Position numbers and translations under genes: made by a program. Shown here one piece after another: positions 24,654-33,559 of a stretch of 64,000 nt of DNA. The notes beneath the pieces were generated by a model that was not told the DNA's origin, ran no database searches, and worked only from the letters and a program-made list of their open reading frames with translations. The stretch lies in contig WQTQ01000243.1 in the NCBI GenBank assembly GCA_009786175.1, positions 8,534-72,533 on the forward strand, read 5' to 3'. The stretch is from Bacillota bacterium (lineage in GTDB: Bacteria > Bacillota_A > Clostridia > Lachnospirales > WQUN01). Within the stretch, counting starts at the first letter, position 1; each line of letters opens with the position of its first letter.

Positions 24654-24700
24654 AATGTTTGTTAACCTTCGTCGCAATGCAATCCAGCCTTGTTTATAGT
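24649..24700 (+). promoter_or_regulatory. Promoter P5 of the HlyD/permease operon
   Basis: GTTAAT (24651-24656) and GTTAAC (24661-24666) 10 bp apart, then TATAGT at 24695-24700, 28 bases after GTTAAC. It is the same design as the array promoters. Confidence 0.65.
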
Positions 24701-24781
24701 AATTTGTATAAATATTATACATTAAACCGGCGTGGCGGCAATAAAAAAGCGTAAAAATGCGTAAATACGTTTATGCTAAAA

Positions 24782-24833
24782 TTGTTAATAATTGTTAACC
24801 TTCACCATTATACAGTTTTATCTCATATATAAT
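24782..24833 (+). promoter_or_regulatory. Promoter P6 of the HlyD/permease operon
   Basis: GTTAAT (24784-24789), GTTAAC (24794-24799), CTTCACC after the operator, and TATAAT at 24828-24833, again with a 28-base gap. The start codon is 43 bases further. Confidence 0.75.
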
Positions 24834-24875
24834 CAACATGTCATTGCCAAATACATAAATTATAAGGAGGCATTT

Positions 24876-27599
24876 ATGGGTATCTTAACAAAAAGAAAAA
24901 AAGTTATGCAGCTCATGAAAATCATTCTTGCGTGGGGGATTATTGTTACAATTATATTGTTGTTTCCGCTTAGCCTGTATGCTTCACAGCAAAATGCTTC
25001 TGCAGCAGATGTAGACACATTGGCCCAAACAGTACTATACTACAATCAACGGATGGTTATGGCAAGCAACCGTCAATTCGAGATTAACAACAGGGTACAA
25101 GGCATAACTTTCCGTCTTAACGAAGCAACCGATGCTGACGAGATAGCGGAAATGCGAGAAGAGCAGGCAAAACTTAATAAGGAATTGATCGCATCGCGTA
25201 ACCAGCTTGGAATATTGCAGGCGCGTATCGATGAAATAGAATCGCAAATTGCCAATTATACGGCGCAAGCAGATGTTGTTGTCTACCCCGAAATTATCAA
25301 CGATTTCGAAACTATTTATTCCGAAATTGCTTATTCCGAAACTGTTGACCCTGAAATTGTCAGTGCTGAAATCGTACATCCCGAAATCGTACATCCCACA
25401 ACCGTTCGCTCAGAGGAGACCTCTTCCGTTTCAATCAACAGTGTTCTTGCTGCAACTGTAGGAATAAACGTGTTTCCGCCGGGCCCGGAATTGCCAAGTA
25501 CAGCAACAATGGCTCTTATCATTATTGTTATATTCTGCATAATAACGGCATTTGCAATAAAAAGACTTAGCCGTAAGCGCAGCAAAAGATATTTATTGTT
25601 AAAAGCTGCCGTTGCCGTTGTTATTGTGGTTTCTGCCGGTAGTTTTGTTGTACACAATCACGCAAACGCAAACCCTGCACGCCATGCTAACAGCCCACAA
25701 ACATTTGTACTTGAACGGGTAGAAACAAAGACACGGGTAATTACTACTTCCGGTGTAGTGCAAAGTTCCGAGACTGTAAATATTTTTTCAATGCAAACCA
25801 ACCCTGTTTTAGAAGTTCTTGTTGATGTAGGAGACAGGGTGAGCGAAGGTGACATTCTTGCACGCTTGGATATGTCCAGAGTAGAACGGGATATAGAGCA
25901 AGCAGAACTTAATCTTTCCAGTGCGATTACATCTGTGGAAGAAGAGGCCCGCGCCAACAATAATGCAGTTACAAATGCAGCTACATCCCTTGAAGCATCA
26001 CGTATCGCGCTGTCACGCCAACAGCTTAACACTGCAAATATCGCAGCCGATTTAAGGGAAGCAGAAGAAAATATGAACGAACCCTTTGATACGTCTACGT
26101 TTGACAGGCTTATCGAAGACGCGAGAACAAATGTAGAAAGACGTACCACCGATGTACGCAACGCCGAGCAAGACCTGCGGGAAGCACTTTATGATTTTGA
26201 TGACTTCATTTTTGTAAACAATATTACCGAAGCAAGAGTTAGGCTGGAAAGAAGTATCACCGCACTTCAAGATGCCATCGCAGATTTAGAAGAAGAGCGA
26301 AATTACCGGCCAGAACCATTTGATGCGCATGTTCATCAAAATAACATTGACGACGCGCAAAGAGCTCTTGACAGAAGCCGTCAAGACAGAGATGCCGCGT
26401 GCGAACAGGTAAATGACGCGGAATGGAGACATTTCATGGTTTCGTCAACACCGGATGCTTCACACGCAGAGGTTGTTGCTGCAACCAACGCTCTTAACGC
26501 CGCACGTACACAGTTTGAAAATGCCGAACGTGCTGTTGAAAATGCCGAACTAAACTTAGAGAGAGCAAGAACAAATTTAACAAGAGCAAGAGATGAGTAT
26601 AACAGACGTACATCAGAAGGAAGAGATAACATTGTTTCCGCATTGGAATCTGCTGTTGACCAAGCTGAAAATCTGGTGGATGACGCAAGAAGAGCGTACG
26701 AAAGAGCTAATTCCGAGTTGGAAAGAGCCAGAGAAAATGCGTTGGAGCAAACAGAAAACCATCTTAACAGGGTGCGTGACAACTTATCAGACGCAATAAG
26801 AGCTTATGAGCGGGTGCTGCGTGACAAAGAAACAGCAATGGAAGACTTCATAGAACTTAACACCAACAGGCTGGAAAATGCGCAAAGGTTATATTCCGAC
26901 AGCCAAATTCAGTTACAAACGGCACAAAACAACTTGGCTTCTGCCCAAAACGCATTGAGTCAAGCCAGAAGAAGATCTGTAACATCAGGTACAAACGTAG
27001 ATATTCAGCAGCTTAATATCGAAAGACTTCAATCACAACTGGATGAAGGCCTTATTGTAGCAACAGCCGACGGAGTAATAACGGCGGTTAATGCCCGCGT
27101 AGGCGCGGCTCCAAGCGGAGTACTGTTTGTAATAGAAGACGTAGACAACCTTTATGTATCTGCCAATGTACGTGAACACAGCCTTATTGATTTACACATA
27201 GGCCAACTTGGATATGTGACCACCGTTGCAACAGGAAACAGAGAGTTTGACGCGCAGTTAACCTTTATTTCTCCAAGAGCTGTATCACCTGCGGGGTCTA
27301 CCAGTGTCGAGTTTGAAATAAGGGCCGCAATAAACGATATAGACGGCGATGTTAGAATTGGAATGAACGCATTCCTTAATGTAGTAACCGATGTCAGAAA
27401 TAATGTTTTCTCTATCCCGCTGTCAGCCATTGTTACAAACGAACGTGGCAGCTTTATATACGCAATTGAACATGGTGAGTTAATGGAAATAATGGTAACC
27501 ACAGGGCTCCGGACTTCTACTCATGCAGAGGTATTTGGTGACCAACTAATTGAAGGTTTAAACATTGTATTAAGGCCATTGGACGAAAGAGGTAGATAA
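24876..27599 (+). CDS. HlyD-like adaptor with N-terminal sortase-substrate-like extension
   Basis: ATG 24876 follows TAAGGAGG, giving 907 residues. An upstream ATG at 24792 falls inside promoter P6 and is rejected. Residues 16-37 form a signal or membrane segment. Residues 45-130 are coiled coil, followed by a P-E-I-V-H repeat stretch (about 137-175). At 206-210 is LPSTA directly followed by a hydrophobic span and KRLSRKRSKR, which looks like a cell-wall sorting signal inside the protein. A further span (about 240-260) leads into an RND/HlyD adaptor: lipoyl half-motif VLVDVGDRVSEGDILARLD, a very long coiled coil (about 340-690), the second half-motif IVATADGVITAVNARVGA, and a beta-barrel. It is probably the envelope partner of the permease next to it. 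Confidence 0.8.
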   Translation: MGILTKRKKVMQLMKIILAWGIIVTIILLFPLSLYASQQNASAADVDTLAQTVLYYNQRMVMASNRQFEINNRVQGITFRLNEATDADEIAEMREEQAKLNKELIASRNQLGILQARIDEIESQIANYTAQADVVVYPEIINDFETIYSEIAYSETVDPEIVSAEIVHPEIVHPTTVRSEETSSVSINSVLAATVGINVFPPGPELPSTATMALIIIVIFCIITAFAIKRLSRKRSKRYLLLKAAVAVVIVVSAGSFVVHNHANANPARHANSPQTFVLERVETKTRVITTSGVVQSSETVNIFSMQTNPVLEVLVDVGDRVSEGDILARLDMSRVERDIEQAELNLSSAITSVEEEARANNNAVTNAATSLEASRIALSRQQLNTANIAADLREAEENMNEPFDTSTFDRLIEDARTNVERRTTDVRNAEQDLREALYDFDDFIFVNNITEARVRLERSITALQDAIADLEEERNYRPEPFDAHVHQNNIDDAQRALDRSRQDRDAACEQVNDAEWRHFMVSSTPDASHAEVVAATNALNAARTQFENAERAVENAELNLERARTNLTRARDEYNRRTSEGRDNIVSALESAVDQAENLVDDARRAYERANSELERARENALEQTENHLNRVRDNLSDAIRAYERVLRDKETAMEDFIELNTNRLENAQRLYSDSQIQLQTAQNNLASAQNALSQARRRSVTSGTNVDIQQLNIERLQSQLDEGLIVATADGVITAVNARVGAAPSGVLFVIEDVDNLYVSANVREHSLIDLHIGQLGYVTTVATGNREFDAQLTFISPRAVSPAGSTSVEFEIRAAINDIDGDVRIGMNAFLNVVTDVRNNVFSIPLSAIVTNERGSFIYAIEHGELMEIMVTTGLRTSTHAEVFGDQLIEGLNIVLRPLDERGR

Positions 27600-27638
27600 C
27601 CGCAATGTGCAACCGCTTAAACGATTCGAGGTGAGAAT

Positions 27639-28937
27639 ATGATCTGGGAAAATGCACTTTTGGCAATTTCATCTTTACGGGCTAACAAAATGCGGGCACT
27701 CCTTACCATGCTTGGGATTATTATTGGAATTATGTCTATTATTACAATAGTTATCTTGGGTGACGGGCTGACTGCTGCCGTACAAGACGATTTAGCAATA
27801 TTTGGGACAAACAACATTATAGTAAGCGTACAGGAAAGAAGCCGTTACGAGAATGACGGCCCAAACGACCCGTTTGCCCCGTTTATGCAGCCGGCAGGGG
27901 TATCTATCCGCGGTATAACACCGCAGTCCGAAGACTTAATATCAGATCAGATGATCGCCGACATGATTACTCTCTTTTACGATGAAATAGACGGTGTATC
28001 CCTTTCCCACTCCAGAGGAGCGGGTGTAGTTAGGGATGGCGTACATGAGGCAAACGTTACTATAAGCGGCGTAAACACAGATGCTTTAGTTGCCAACAAC
28101 TTAAACTTGTTGTATGGCAGGCTTATTTCCGAAACAGACTTAAAAGAAAGAGCCATGGTAACCGTAGTTTCTGACAGGCTTGTTGCAAGAATTTTTCCGG
28201 ACGGTACCGACCCGATAGGCCAGCAAGTTAAACTGTTTCTGCCCACATCTATTGAAGTTTACACCATAATTGGTGTATACGAACACGAATTTGTAGGCTT
28301 TTTGGGCACAGCGGCATTAGAAGATATGCCAACACCTTTTCATATACCGTTAACCACCGCAAGGCAAGATTTGATAGAGCAAAATTTTACAACCATAACC
28401 GTAATAAGTTCGTTGCAACATGACGTCCATGAAGTGACCAGGTTGATTCAAGCCTATTTTGATGTAGTTTTTATCGGAAATGAGTATTGGCGCGTTAGCG
28501 TAACAAACATGGCGTCTATGTTGGATGTTGTTATTGGCGTAGTAGGTACAATCTCTCTTGTTGTTGCAATGATAGCCGGTATTTCGCTGTTTGTTGGCGG
28601 GATTGGTGTAATGAACATTATGCTTGTTTCTGTAACAGAGCGGACAAGAGAAATTGGCACACGTAAAGCACTTGGCGCGAAAAACTTCCACATTCAGGCA
28701 CAGTTTGTTATCGAAGCGTTAGTAATTGCGTTGGTTGGCGGAATAATTGGTATGCTCCTTGGTATACTGGGAGGAATTTGCGTAACACCATTAGTTGTGG
28801 ATGCACCTATTGTGATATCCCCGGGCGTTGTTGTGGGTAGTATGTTGTTCTCTATGGCAATCGGAGTTTTCTTCGGAATTTATCCTGCCAATAAAGCAGC
28901 AAAACTTGACCCCATAGAAGCCCTAAGATATGAGTAA
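27639..28937 (+). CDS. MacB/FtsX-type ABC transporter permease
   Basis: A 432-residue permease: N-terminal span (ALLTMLGIIIGIMSIITIV, about 20-40), extracellular MacB_PCD domain (about 45-290), and three C-terminal spans with the family signature VGGIGVMNIMLVSVTERTRE followed by IGTRKALGA near 325-350 and a closing P-A-x-K-A-A-x-L-D-P-I-E-A-L-R-Y-E. It lies 40 bases after the HlyD gene. The ATPase normally encoded between adaptor and permease is absent from this operon, so it must come from elsewhere. Substrate is not known. Co-regulation with the A/B peptides makes them candidates, by inference only. Confidence 0.88.
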   Translation: MIWENALLAISSLRANKMRALLTMLGIIIGIMSIITIVILGDGLTAAVQDDLAIFGTNNIIVSVQERSRYENDGPNDPFAPFMQPAGVSIRGITPQSEDLISDQMIADMITLFYDEIDGVSLSHSRGAGVVRDGVHEANVTISGVNTDALVANNLNLLYGRLISETDLKERAMVTVVSDRLVARIFPDGTDPIGQQVKLFLPTSIEVYTIIGVYEHEFVGFLGTAALEDMPTPFHIPLTTARQDLIEQNFTTITVISSLQHDVHEVTRLIQAYFDVVFIGNEYWRVSVTNMASMLDVVIGVVGTISLVVAMIAGISLFVGGIGVMNIMLVSVTERTREIGTRKALGAKNFHIQAQFVIEALVIALVGGIIGMLLGILGGICVTPLVVDAPIVISPGVVVGSMLFSMAIGVFFGIYPANKAAKLDPIEALRYE

Positions 28938-28967
28938 CAAACCATTGACAGGTAGGTAACATAAAAG

Positions 28968-28988
28968 CCGCGCGAAAGCGCGGTTTTT
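28968..28988 (+). terminator. GNRA-loop terminator
   Basis: CCGCGC-GAAA-GCGCGG followed by TTTTT. It closes the HlyD/permease operon, and the convergent helicase stop is adjacent. Confidence 0.9.
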
Positions 28989-28991
28989 GAA

Positions 28992-31301
28992 TTATTTCCA
29001 TACCGTCTGTATGTGCGCCCAATGGGCAGGGAAAAGCCGTTTATATTCTGCTGTAGCGTACCGGCTGTCGATAAGCATTACAGTGCCCTCATCGGTTTCT
29101 GTCCGTATAACACGCCCGGCGGCCTGTAAGACTTTGTTCATGCCGGGGAATACATAGGCATAATCGTAGCCTTTACCGTTGCGCTCGTTAAAATAGTCGC
29201 GTATCAAATCGCTGCGCAGGGATATTTTTGGTATGCCCACCCCAACGATAATTGTACCTATAAGCCTGTCGCCTTTCAAGTCTATTCCTTCGGAAAAAAT
29301 ACCTCCAAGTACTGTAAAGCCCAGAAGTGTGTCAGGGTTTTCGCTGTCGAAACGCGCCAAGAAACCCGCCCGTTCATCTTCCGACATTTCTGTTGTTTGC
29401 AGCAGGGTTTCTACACCGGGATAACGGGCGCAAAACAAGTCATATACGATGTGCATGTACTCATAAGATGGGAAAAACACAAGATAATTCCCGGTTTTGC
29501 CCGCAACGGTCCGGTAGATGGTTTGTACAATTGGCTCGTAACTGCTTTCCCTGTCTTTATACTTGGTAGATATGCCGCAGTGGGACAAAAGCCGTAATTT
29601 GGCAGGGTCAAAGGGTGACGGAAGCGTCACCATATAATCTTCCTCTGTGCCGCCCAAAATTTCCCGGTAGTAAGGCAGGGGCAGCAACGTGGCGGAAAAT
29701 AAAATGGATGCTTTTGCGCGGGATAACCCATCGGCGATAATTTTCGACGGGTTTAAGCAAAACAGGGTTACGGTCACATCCCTGCCGTAAAACTCTAAAA
29801 TATTGGTATAATGCTCGTCGAAAATTTCCGCAACCATAAGGAACTGGTTTATTCCAAAATACATATCTATGATCATGGGATGCAGCTCGTGGTTATTTTT
29901 TGCCGCCAGCCATTCCCCGGCGGCTTCCGCGGCCATTTTTACAAAGGCAATGAAAACCATATCTACTTCCTTTGTTACAAAATTGCGCTTGCCCTCATGC
30001 TCTTTTCGCACATCGGAAAGGTAGGTGTTAAGCAGCCGCAGACTTTTTCTTAACTTTTTCGAAACTGCGTCCTTATCTTTTAGGGCCGTTCGTACCTGGC
30101 TTAAGTCGCTTTTTCGCATTACGGCAGAATACATATCCCGCACCCTGTCTGTAAGGTTGTGAGCCTCGTCTATCAGAAAAATGTAGTCCCTCTCTTCGTT
30201 ATGAAAGAAGCGGCGCAGGTATGCCTCCGGGTGAAATACATGGTTGTAATCCCCCACAATCAGGTCACACCACAATGCCACATCAAGCCCCATTTCGTGA
30301 GGGCAGACTTGGTGCTTGCGCGCATAAAATTCCGTTTCTGCGGGGGTAATCAGGTCGTTGTTTTCTATTACATCCAAAACGGCGGCGTTGACCCGGTCGT
30401 AGTGGCCTTTTGCATTGGCGCAATAATCCGGGTTGCAAATACAGTCGCTGCCCGTGCATATTTTGTCCTTTGCCCTAAGGGTTATGGCCTTAAAGCGCAG
30501 ACCGCCCCCGGCCATTAGCCTTACGGCCTCTTCCGCAACAGTCCGCGTTACGGTTTTGGCGGTTAAGTAAAACAACGGTGCTGTCTTGCCTTCCCCCATA
30601 GCCTTTATTGACGGGAATAAGGACGACAGTGTTTTGCCGATACCCGTAGGCGCGCAGGCGTAAAGCTTTTTACCGGCAGATATTGTGCGGTAGGCGGCAA
30701 CAGCCAATTCCCGCTGGCCTTTACGGTAAATTGGGAACGGGAAAGTAAGCGTGGCAATGGACTGGTCACGGGTAATTTTCCAATCCCGTTCAAAACGCAG
30801 CCATACGCCGTATTGCTCCAGTAAATCCACAAAAAAGTCCGTTATTTCGAAGGCAGTAAATTCCCATGTATGCCTGCGGGTTTCTTCCGACTCCATTTGG
30901 AAATAAGTTAGCTGAACAGATATATTTTCCGGCGGGGTTTCCAATGTTTGCAGATACATGTAGGCGTAACATTTGCCTTGGCCAAGGTGCTGCCGGTGCT
31001 GTTGATAAATATAGTCCAGGGGCAGCGTTGTGGTTTTTATTTCGTCTATGGTAATTGCGCCATCGGGCTCCGTAATAATTCCGTCTGCCCTGCCCCGCAC
31101 CAAAACGGGAATACCGTCTATTTCCGTTTCCAGCTTAAGGGAAACTTCCTTTTCGTAATTATCGCCCATCCCCTTCTGGATTTTACGGTGAAGGGCCGCG
31201 CCTAAATACATGGGAGCTGCATCGTAAAAGCGATTATCAATATCGCCGCAGCGCAGCACAAGGTCAATTATCTTGTTAACAGAAAGTTTGATGGGTTCCA
31301 T
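28992..31301 (-). CDS. DinG/XPD-like helicase with Cas4-like nuclease domain
   Basis: A 769-residue protein. The N-terminus (about 1-165) has a PD-(D/E)xK/Cas4-like region with GRADGIITEPDGAITIDEIKTTT (D...E-x-K). The helicase core follows: Walker A CAPTGIGKTLS near 225, four cysteines in ICTGSDCICNPDYC that would hold a 4Fe-4S cluster, the DEAH box LIDEAHNL near 355, and C-terminal motifs including QAAGRVIRTETDEG near 735. This architecture is common in Firmicutes and is linked to DNA repair. It appears complete and single, ending near the terminator of the neighbouring operon. Confidence 0.9.
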   Translation of the reverse strand: MEPIKLSVNKIIDLVLRCGDIDNRFYDAAPMYLGAALHRKIQKGMGDNYEKEVSLKLETEIDGIPVLVRGRADGIITEPDGAITIDEIKTTTLPLDYIYQQHRQHLGQGKCYAYMYLQTLETPPENISVQLTYFQMESEETRRHTWEFTAFEITDFFVDLLEQYGVWLRFERDWKITRDQSIATLTFPFPIYRKGQRELAVAAYRTISAGKKLYACAPTGIGKTLSSLFPSIKAMGEGKTAPLFYLTAKTVTRTVAEEAVRLMAGGGLRFKAITLRAKDKICTGSDCICNPDYCANAKGHYDRVNAAVLDVIENNDLITPAETEFYARKHQVCPHEMGLDVALWCDLIVGDYNHVFHPEAYLRRFFHNEERDYIFLIDEAHNLTDRVRDMYSAVMRKSDLSQVRTALKDKDAVSKKLRKSLRLLNTYLSDVRKEHEGKRNFVTKEVDMVFIAFVKMAAEAAGEWLAAKNNHELHPMIIDMYFGINQFLMVAEIFDEHYTNILEFYGRDVTVTLFCLNPSKIIADGLSRAKASILFSATLLPLPYYREILGGTEEDYMVTLPSPFDPAKLRLLSHCGISTKYKDRESSYEPIVQTIYRTVAGKTGNYLVFFPSYEYMHIVYDLFCARYPGVETLLQTTEMSEDERAGFLARFDSENPDTLLGFTVLGGIFSEGIDLKGDRLIGTIIVGVGIPKISLRSDLIRDYFNERNGKGYDYAYVFPGMNKVLQAAGRVIRTETDEGTVMLIDSRYATAEYKRLFPAHWAHIQTVWK

Positions 31302-31317
31302 GGTGTACCTCTTTTAT

Positions 31318-32574
31318 TTATAGTGGCAAATCTTTTTCTTTAAACACCTTTACACTGACAAGATACAGCACAACCCCAATCACTGCCAAAAGACAAAAAT
31401 GCCACATAAAGTTGCCGTAGTTTACAACGCGGATAGGGTTATAAAACGTATTTATTGTCAAGTAACGGAAAAATTCCAATTCATCGCCAACTTGAGCCAT
31501 GGTTTGGAACAGGTAAAAGGCAATTGGAATACCCGCCCCAAGGGCCACGGCATTTTTTGACAGGTTAAAGAAGCAGGATGCCAAAAATGAAATTGCGCTG
31601 GTGGCAAACATAAGCAAAAACAGACCCAAATTTAGCATGGAATAATAGTAAATGTCAAAATTTACGCGGTTATCCCGCATTATTTGCTCATTGGCAAGCC
31701 GCATATTTATTATGTGTATAAACTGCGGCTCTGGCATTCCGGATGCTTCTACGGCGGCGGCAAGGGCTTCCGGGTTGTCTTTTATCAGCCCCATGCTAAA
31801 GGACAGCGCAGTTACAGACATTTGCAGCACTTCGGCGGCGGCTTCCAGCCCGGTGCTGAACATGTCCTGCATTAGCTCTTGGTGAGCTTGTTCCCCTGGG
31901 GTTTGTTCAACGGCAGGGGCACCTTGCTCTTGCTGCTGTGCTATAAGCATTTGTAAGTATAGCATGTACACGTCTGTGTCTATCCTGCGGGCATTGGCAC
32001 CGTGTTCAACAGCTTCCGGGTTTGCTAATATAAAATGAAGATTATCCGCCACTTCTGCCCTGCTTTTGCCAAGCATATCGGCTACTTCACGCACATCAGT
32101 TGTAAAAGCCCTTGTAAGTATGCCGCCATGGACAAACTGCGCCGTTAAAATACCGGATGCGGTTAGCAAGGCGAACATTACAAAAAGCGCGGTTACAAAA
32201 TAAACTGCCTTTGTAACAACTACCGTAGTCCGCTTTATTGGCGTAGACAAAATATACGCCATACTGCCCCGGTCTACCTGGTTGGCGATAAGCGAATTGG
32301 CGGTGATGATAAGATAAATAAGTACCAAAATGATACCCATGCCCCCGTAAAATTGTGTTCCCAGTACGTTAAGCAAGGAAAAACCTGCAAGAATTTGCTG
32401 GCGCAGCCTTGGGTCGTCTATTATACGCTCCATCATACCTGCCATCATTTCCATAACCCCGGGGTTGAATATGCCTATTATCAAGCTGGACATTGCCACA
32501 AGAATTACCGTTATTATGCACCACAGACGGATATTTGCCTTAAATGTCTGCTTAAATATGGTTTTGTTAAACAT
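31318..32574 (-). CDS. ABC-2 type transporter permease
   Basis: A 418-residue membrane protein with about six spans: one near residues 18-38, three between about 85 and 160, and the remainder after 300. A long acidic extracytoplasmic loop (about 135-290) separates the halves. PIKRTTVVVTKAVYF resembles the cytoplasmic coupling region of ABC-2 permeases. Two ATPase genes lie upstream on the same strand, so the three form an exporter operon. A GATATC palindrome occupies the gap before it. Substrate unknown. Confidence 0.85.
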   Translation of the reverse strand: MFNKTIFKQTFKANIRLWCIITVILVAMSSLIIGIFNPGVMEMMAGMMERIIDDPRLRQQILAGFSLLNVLGTQFYGGMGIILVLIYLIITANSLIANQVDRGSMAYILSTPIKRTTVVVTKAVYFVTALFVMFALLTASGILTAQFVHGGILTRAFTTDVREVADMLGKSRAEVADNLHFILANPEAVEHGANARRIDTDVYMLYLQMLIAQQQEQGAPAVEQTPGEQAHQELMQDMFSTGLEAAAEVLQMSVTALSFSMGLIKDNPEALAAAVEASGMPEPQFIHIINMRLANEQIMRDNRVNFDIYYYSMLNLGLFLLMFATSAISFLASCFFNLSKNAVALGAGIPIAFYLFQTMAQVGDELEFFRYLTINTFYNPIRVVNYGNFMWHFCLLAVIGVVLYLVSVKVFKEKDLPL

Positions 32575-32592
32575 TGTACTTCCTCCGATTGG

Positions 32593-32614
32593 TACCCCCT
32601 GATATCAGGGGGTA
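32593..32614. repeat. GATATC palindrome family, copy 3
   Basis: A perfect 22-base palindrome with the ACCCCCTGATATCAGGGGGT core inside the ABC operon, nine bases after the ATPase stop and 19 before the permease start. It may stabilise or attenuate the intergenic mRNA. Confidence 0.9.
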
Positions 32615-32623
32615 GGTTGTGTA

Positions 32624-33559
32624 TTATTTCAAATACAGGCTGTTAAAGTACTGCTCCAGCGTATACTTATTTTCCCGCAGGAATTTGACATTGTATTCCT
32701 TAAGCACGGAAAAAAACCTGTTGATGCTTGTGTCATGGACCAGCATTAATACTTGATTTTGGTCTTCCCGTTTTTCCGCAAAGCTAATTCCGCTTACGAA
32801 GTTTACGGCGGTAAATCTCGTGTAATCTTCATGGGACAAAAATTCAATCTTAAATGTCTTATTCTCGTTATGACGTATCTCGACGGTGGCTTTTACGTCA
32901 ATTATTCTGCCGTCTTTTATAAGGGCAACTTTGTCGCAGGTGTCTTCTACTTCTTCAAACAGGTGAGTAGACATAAAAATGGTCTTGCCCTTCTTTTTTT
33001 CCTCGTTAAGCAAATCTATGAAACCCACGCGCATTAAAGGGTCCAAGCCCGTTGTCGGCTCGTCAAGTATTAATATTTCCGGGTCTGCCATAAAGGCCGC
33101 GACTATGGCGGTTTTCTGCTTCATCCCCTTGGACATGCGCTTTAGGTTTGCCGTTGGGTCTAACTGTAAAATATCTATTATCCGATAGGCGTAAGACATG
33201 TCTTTCAGCCCAAGTAAGTCTGCCTGGCGTTTTAAAAATTCTGTTCCCGTGGGCGCGTCGGGGAAGGCAATTTCCCCGGGAATGTATCCCACATATTTCA
33301 TTACTTTTGCGGCATCGTGCCAGCAGTCAAGGCCTTTTATTTCTGTTTTGCCTTTATCGGGCTTTAAAAAACCCATCATGTGACGTATGGTAGTGGTTTT
33401 ACCTGCACCGTTTGTACCAACAAAGCCAAATGTTTCTCCTTTGGCAACTTCAAGGTTAAGGTCAAAAATACCGCGGTTGTCGCCGTAATTTTTGGTTACG
33501 CTGTGCAATTTAATTTGTTTCAACGAAGAAGTTTCGTTTCGCGTCTCAATCCGTTCCAA
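32624..33559 (-). CDS. ABC transporter ATP-binding protein (second of two)
   Basis: A 311-residue ATPase with Walker A GTNGAGKTTTIRHMMG, a LSGGQ equivalent relaxed to LKRMSKGMKQK, Walker B EILILDEPTTGLDPLM and the H-loop STHLFEEVE. A C-terminal domain of about 90 residues is typical of ABC-2 exporter ATPases. It overlaps the upstream ATPase gene by 14 bases and is about 45 percent similar to it by eye, suggesting a duplicated pair that may form a heterodimer with the single permease. Confidence 0.9.
   Translation of the reverse strand: MERIETRNETSSLKQIKLHSVTKNYGDNRGIFDLNLEVAKGETFGFVGTNGAGKTTTIRHMMGFLKPDKGKTEIKGLDCWHDAAKVMKYVGYIPGEIAFPDAPTGTEFLKRQADLLGLKDMSYAYRIIDILQLDPTANLKRMSKGMKQKTAIVAAFMADPEILILDEPTTGLDPLMRVGFIDLLNEEKKKGKTIFMSTHLFEEVEDTCDKVALIKDGRIIDVKATVEIRHNENKTFKIEFLSHEDYTRFTAVNFVSGISFAEKREDQNQVLMLVHDTSINRFFSVLKEYNVKFLRENKYTLEQYFNSLYLK

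Noticed and set aside
24586..24660. GTTAAC promoter for the lipase gene on the minus strand
   Set aside because: A GTTAAC occurs at 24608-24613 but without the paired half-site and 28-base spacing to a -10 box.
24338..24665. Aromatic/Cys-rich frames on the plus strand opposite the lipase repeat region
   Set aside because: Artefacts of the Glu-Pro coding repeats of the lipase. No start signal.
27639..28937. Use of the MacB-type ATPase at 51134 by the permease at 27639
   Set aside because: That ATPase overlaps and clearly pairs with its own permease at 51808. Sharing is possible but unsupported.
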